A stretch of DNA of 64,000 bases. It comes from Streptomyces sp. NBC_00162. GTDB taxonomy: Bacteria > Actinomycetota > Actinomycetes > Streptomycetales > Streptomycetaceae. Shown piece by piece: positions 61,567-64,000 of the stretch. Below the pieces are notes generated by a model. That model was not told where the DNA came from, did no database searches, and saw only the letters and a list, made by a program, of their open reading frames with translations. The stretch is from NCBI RefSeq assembly GCF_024611995.1, contig NZ_CP102509.1, positions 2,728,001 through 2,792,000 of the forward strand. The letters run 5' to 3'. Made by a program: the position numbers and the translations under genes. Every line of letters begins with the position of its first letter. Position 1 is the stretch's first letter.

Positions 61567-64000
61567 TCAGCTGCAGCCGCTGGTGGAGCCGCAGCCCTCG
61601 CAGATGTAGCAGGAGCCGGCGCGCTGCATCTTCGTACCGCAGGAGAAGCAGAGCGGGGCGTCGGCGGAGACGCCGAGCTGCATCTCGACCAGTTCGGCGT
61701 TGCTGTGCGCCGTCTTCGGAGCCGGGACCGGCACGGCGGGCGCGAGGGGCTTCGGGGCCGACGGCACCGCGGCCAGCGGGGCCGACTGCGCCAGGGACTC
61801 GGTGTCCAGCTCGTCCTCGAGGGGCTCGTAGGAGCCGGTCTCCAGGTGGCGCTGGCGCTCCTCGGCGGTGTGGATGCCGAGGGCCGAGCGGGTCTCGAAG
61901 GGCAGGAAGTCCAGCGCCAGGCGGCGGAAGATGTAGTCGACGATCGACTGCGCCATCCGCACGTCCGGGTCGTCCGTCATGCCGGCCGGCTCGAAGCGCA
62001 TGTTCGTGAACTTCGAGACGTAGGTCTCCAGCGGCACGCCGTACTGCAGACCGACCGAGACGGCGATCGAGAAGGCGTCCATCATGCCCGCGAGGGTCGA
62101 GCCCTGCTTGGACATCTTCAGGAAGACCTCGCCCAGACCGTCGTCCGGGTAGGAGTTCGCGGTCATGTAGCCCTCGGCGCCACCGACCGTGAAGGAGGTG
62201 GTGATCCCCGGGCGGCCCTTGGGGAGGCGCTTGCGGACGGGACGGTACTCGATGACCTTCTCGACGGCGGCGCGGATGGTCTCCTCCGTCTTGGCGGTGA
62301 CCTCCTGCTTCTCCTCCTCCTTCTTCTTGGCGGAGAGGGGCTGGCCGACCTTGCAGTTGTCGCGGTAGATCGCGAGCGCCTTGACGCCGAGCTTCCAGGC
62401 CTCGAAGTAGATCTCCTCGATCTCCTCGACGGTCGCCGTCTCCGGCATGTTGACCGTCTTCGAGATCGCGCCGGAGATCCAGGGCTGGATCGCGGCCATC
62501 ATGCGGACGTGGCCCATCGCGGAGATGGAACGCTCGCCCATGGCGCAGTCGAACACCGAGTAGTGCTCGGCCTTCAGGCCCGGCGCGTCGACGACGACGC
62601 CGTGCTCGGCGATGTGAGCGACGATCGCCTCGATCTGCTCTTCCTGGTACCCCATGCGGCGCAGGGCCTGCGGGACGGTGCCGTTGACGATCTGCATCGA
62701 GCCGCCGCCGACGAGCTTCTTGAACTTGACCAGGGCCAGGTCCGGCTCGACACCGGTGGTGTCGCAGGACATCGCGAGACCGATGGTGCCGGTCGGCGCC
62801 AGGACGGAGGCCTGGGAGTTGCGGAAGCCGTTCTTCTCGCCGAGGCGCAGAACGTCCTGCCAGGCCTCGGTCGCCGCGGCCCAGATCGTGTTGTCCAGGT
62901 CCTCGGTGCGCGGCGCGACGGCGTTGGCGTCGGAGTGCTGCTTCATGACGCGCTTGTGCGACTCGGCGTTGCGGGCGTAGCCGTCGTACGGACCGACGAT
63001 GGCGGCCAGCTCGGCGGAGCGCTTGTAGGCGGTACCGGTCATCAGCGAGGTGATCGACGCGGCGAGGGTGCGGCCGCCGTCCGAGTCGTACGCGTGGCCG
63101 GTGGCCATCAGCAGGGCGCCGAGGTTGGCGTAGCCGATGCCCAGCTGGCGGAAGGCGCGGGTGTTCTCGCCGATCTTCTGCGTCGGGAAGTCCGCGAAGC
63201 AGATGGAGATGTCCATCGCGGTGATGACAAGCTCGATGACCTTGGCGAAGCGCTCGGCGTCGAAGGACTGGTTGCCCTTGCCGTCGTCGTTGAGGAACTT
63301 CATCAGGTTCAGCGAGGCGAGGTTGCAGGACGTGTTGTCCAGGTGCATGTACTCGCTGCAGGGGTTGGACGCGGTGATGCGGCCGGACTCGGGGCAGGTG
63401 TGCCAGTTGTTGATCACACCGTCGTACTGGATGCCCGGGTCGGCGCAGGCCCACGCGGCCTCGGCGAGCTTGCGGAAGAGCGCCTTGGCGTCGACCTTCT
63501 CGATGACCTCGCCGGTCATGCGGGCACGCAGGCCGAACTCGGTGCCGTTCTCGACGGCCGTCATGAACTCGTCGTTCACACGGACGGAGTTGTTGGCGTT
63601 CTGGTACTGGACGGACGTGATGTCGTCGCCGCCCAGGTCCATGTCGAAGCCCGCGTCGCGCAGGGCGCGGATCTTCTCCTCCTCCTTCACCTTGGTCTCG
63701 ATGAAGGCCTCGACGTCCGGGTGGTCCACGTCCAGGACGACCATCTTGGCCGCGCGGCGGGTGGCGCCGCCCGACTTGATCGTTCCTGCGGACGCGTCGG
63801 CGCCGCGCATGAAGGAGACCGGGCCGGAGGCGTTGCCGCCGGAGGAGAGGAGCTCCTTGGAGGAGCGGATGCGGGAGAGGTTCAGGCCGGCGCCGGAGCC
63901 GCCCTTGAAGATCATGCCCTCTTCCTTGTACCAGTCGAGGATCGACTCCATGGAGTCGTCGACGGCCAGGATGAAGCAGGCGGAGACCTGCTGCGGCTGG
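61567..64000 (-). CDS. nrdJ: Vitamin B12-dependent (class II) ribonucleotide reductase (5' end outside window)
   Basis: The C-terminal 811 codons of an adenosylcobalamin-dependent ribonucleoside-diphosphate reductase, which makes deoxynucleotides with or without oxygen. The visible part starts within QPQQVSACFILAVDDSMESILDWY. It includes the substrate-binding and active-site segment NPCSEYMHLDNTSCNLASLNL and the lysine-rich KKEEEKQEVTAKTEE linker. The C-terminus is a zinc-ribbon-like cysteine cluster (CFSCGTKMQRAGSCYICEGCG) that relays electrons from thioredoxin. It is the long NrdJ form, over 900 residues, seen in actinobacteria. The ATG at 63951 is internal, because the coding frame continues past it to the window edge. 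The promoter, possibly with regulatory elements, lies outside. Confidence 0.96.
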   Translation of the reverse strand, partial: QPQQVSACFILAVDDSMESILDWYKEEGMIFKGGSGAGLNLSRIRSSKELLSSGGNASGPVSFMRGADASAGTIKSGGATRRAAKMVVLDVDHPDVEAFIETKVKEEEKIRALRDAGFDMDLGGDDITSVQYQNANNSVRVNDEFMTAVENGTEFGLRARMTGEVIEKVDAKALFRKLAEAAWACADPGIQYDGVINNWHTCPESGRITASNPCSEYMHLDNTSCNLASLNLMKFLNDDGKGNQSFDAERFAKVIELVITAMDISICFADFPTQKIGENTRAFRQLGIGYANLGALLMATGHAYDSDGGRTLAASITSLMTGTAYKRSAELAAIVGPYDGYARNAESHKRVMKQHSDANAVAPRTEDLDNTIWAAATEAWQDVLRLGEKNGFRNSQASVLAPTGTIGLAMSCDTTGVEPDLALVKFKKLVGGGSMQIVNGTVPQALRRMGYQEEQIEAIVAHIAEHGVVVDAPGLKAEHYSVFDCAMGERSISAMGHVRMMAAIQPWISGAISKTVNMPETATVEEIEEIYFEAWKLGVKALAIYRDNCKVGQPLSAKKKEEEKQEVTAKTEETIRAAVEKVIEYRPVRKRLPKGRPGITTSFTVGGAEGYMTANSYPDDGLGEVFLKMSKQGSTLAGMMDAFSIAVSVGLQYGVPLETYVSKFTNMRFEPAGMTDDPDVRMAQSIVDYIFRRLALDFLPFETRSALGIHTAEERQRHLETGSYEPLEDELDTESLAQSAPLAAVPSAPKPLAPAVPVPAPKTAHSNAELVEMQLGVSADAPLCFSCGTKMQRAGSCYICEGCGSTSGCS

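Overview
The window is about 72% GC chromosome from a Streptomyces or very close relative. The evidence is the principal sigma factor HrdB beside the sporulation regulator WhiH, a DasR-type operator in front of ptsH, a c-di-AMP riboswitch ahead of a secreted M23 peptidase, split parC and parE, class II reductase NrdJ, and strong third-position GC. From memory, the gene order matches the S. coelicolor SCO5805-SCO5850 core region in reverse. I see no tRNA, rRNA, CRISPR array, insertion sequence or prophage.

Layout. 1-3.4 kb: a Gfo/Idh/MocA oxidoreductase cut by the window edge, then a minus-strand run of DUF5998, an alkaline-phosphatase-fold protein and thymidine kinase. 3.4-8.8 kb: a GNAT/acyl-CoA-synthetase fusion, ptsH, a FadR/GntR regulator and an M23 peptidase with its riboswitch. 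8.9-14.4 kb: paired M16 peptidase subunits and topoisomerase IV subunit ParC. 14.4-20.1 kb: an Mrr nuclease-TerD fusion, a CobW GTPase, and two divergent citrate-synthase-like genes, one fused to a DNA-binding domain. 20.1-30.9 kb: an apparent glucan-use locus with a GH13 alpha-glucosidase, a carbohydrate ABC importer lacking its own ATPase, a LacI regulator and a giant secreted GH87-type alpha-1,3-glucanase. 30.9-35.3 kb: a CitA/CitB-type two-component system converging on a sodium/solute symporter and its DUF485 partner. 35.4-42.3 kb: parE, a DUF7455 protein, a secreted trypsin-like protease, hrdB and whiH. 42.4-48.8 kb: a fused ABC transporter, NrtR, a glycogen-debranching-like protein and DUF4192. 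48.9-57.5 kb: a RecQ helicase with a phosphoribosyltransferase-like tail, two hypothetical genes, RNase HII, a DHA2 MFS pump and a DUF4173-like membrane protein. 57.6-64 kb: ADP-ribosylglycohydrolase, histidine phosphatase, a YdbC-like protein, arylamine N-acetyltransferase, a decayed DUF6215-like pseudogene and NrdJ, which runs off the window.

How genes work together. The most coherent system is 20.1-30.9 kb. A secreted endo-alpha-1,3-glucanase would release oligosaccharides, the binding protein and two permeases would import them, and the alpha-glucosidase would hydrolyse them. A 27-bp triple half-site pattern is shared by the lacI and glucanase promoters, with a weaker version before the transporter, suggesting one regulon. 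Other points for a second look are the Mrr-TerD fusion, the autoregulatory-looking HTH-citrate synthase divergon, the RecQ-PRTase fusion with DnaA-box-like sites in its promoter, and a hypothetical gene that may start at a rare ATT codon.
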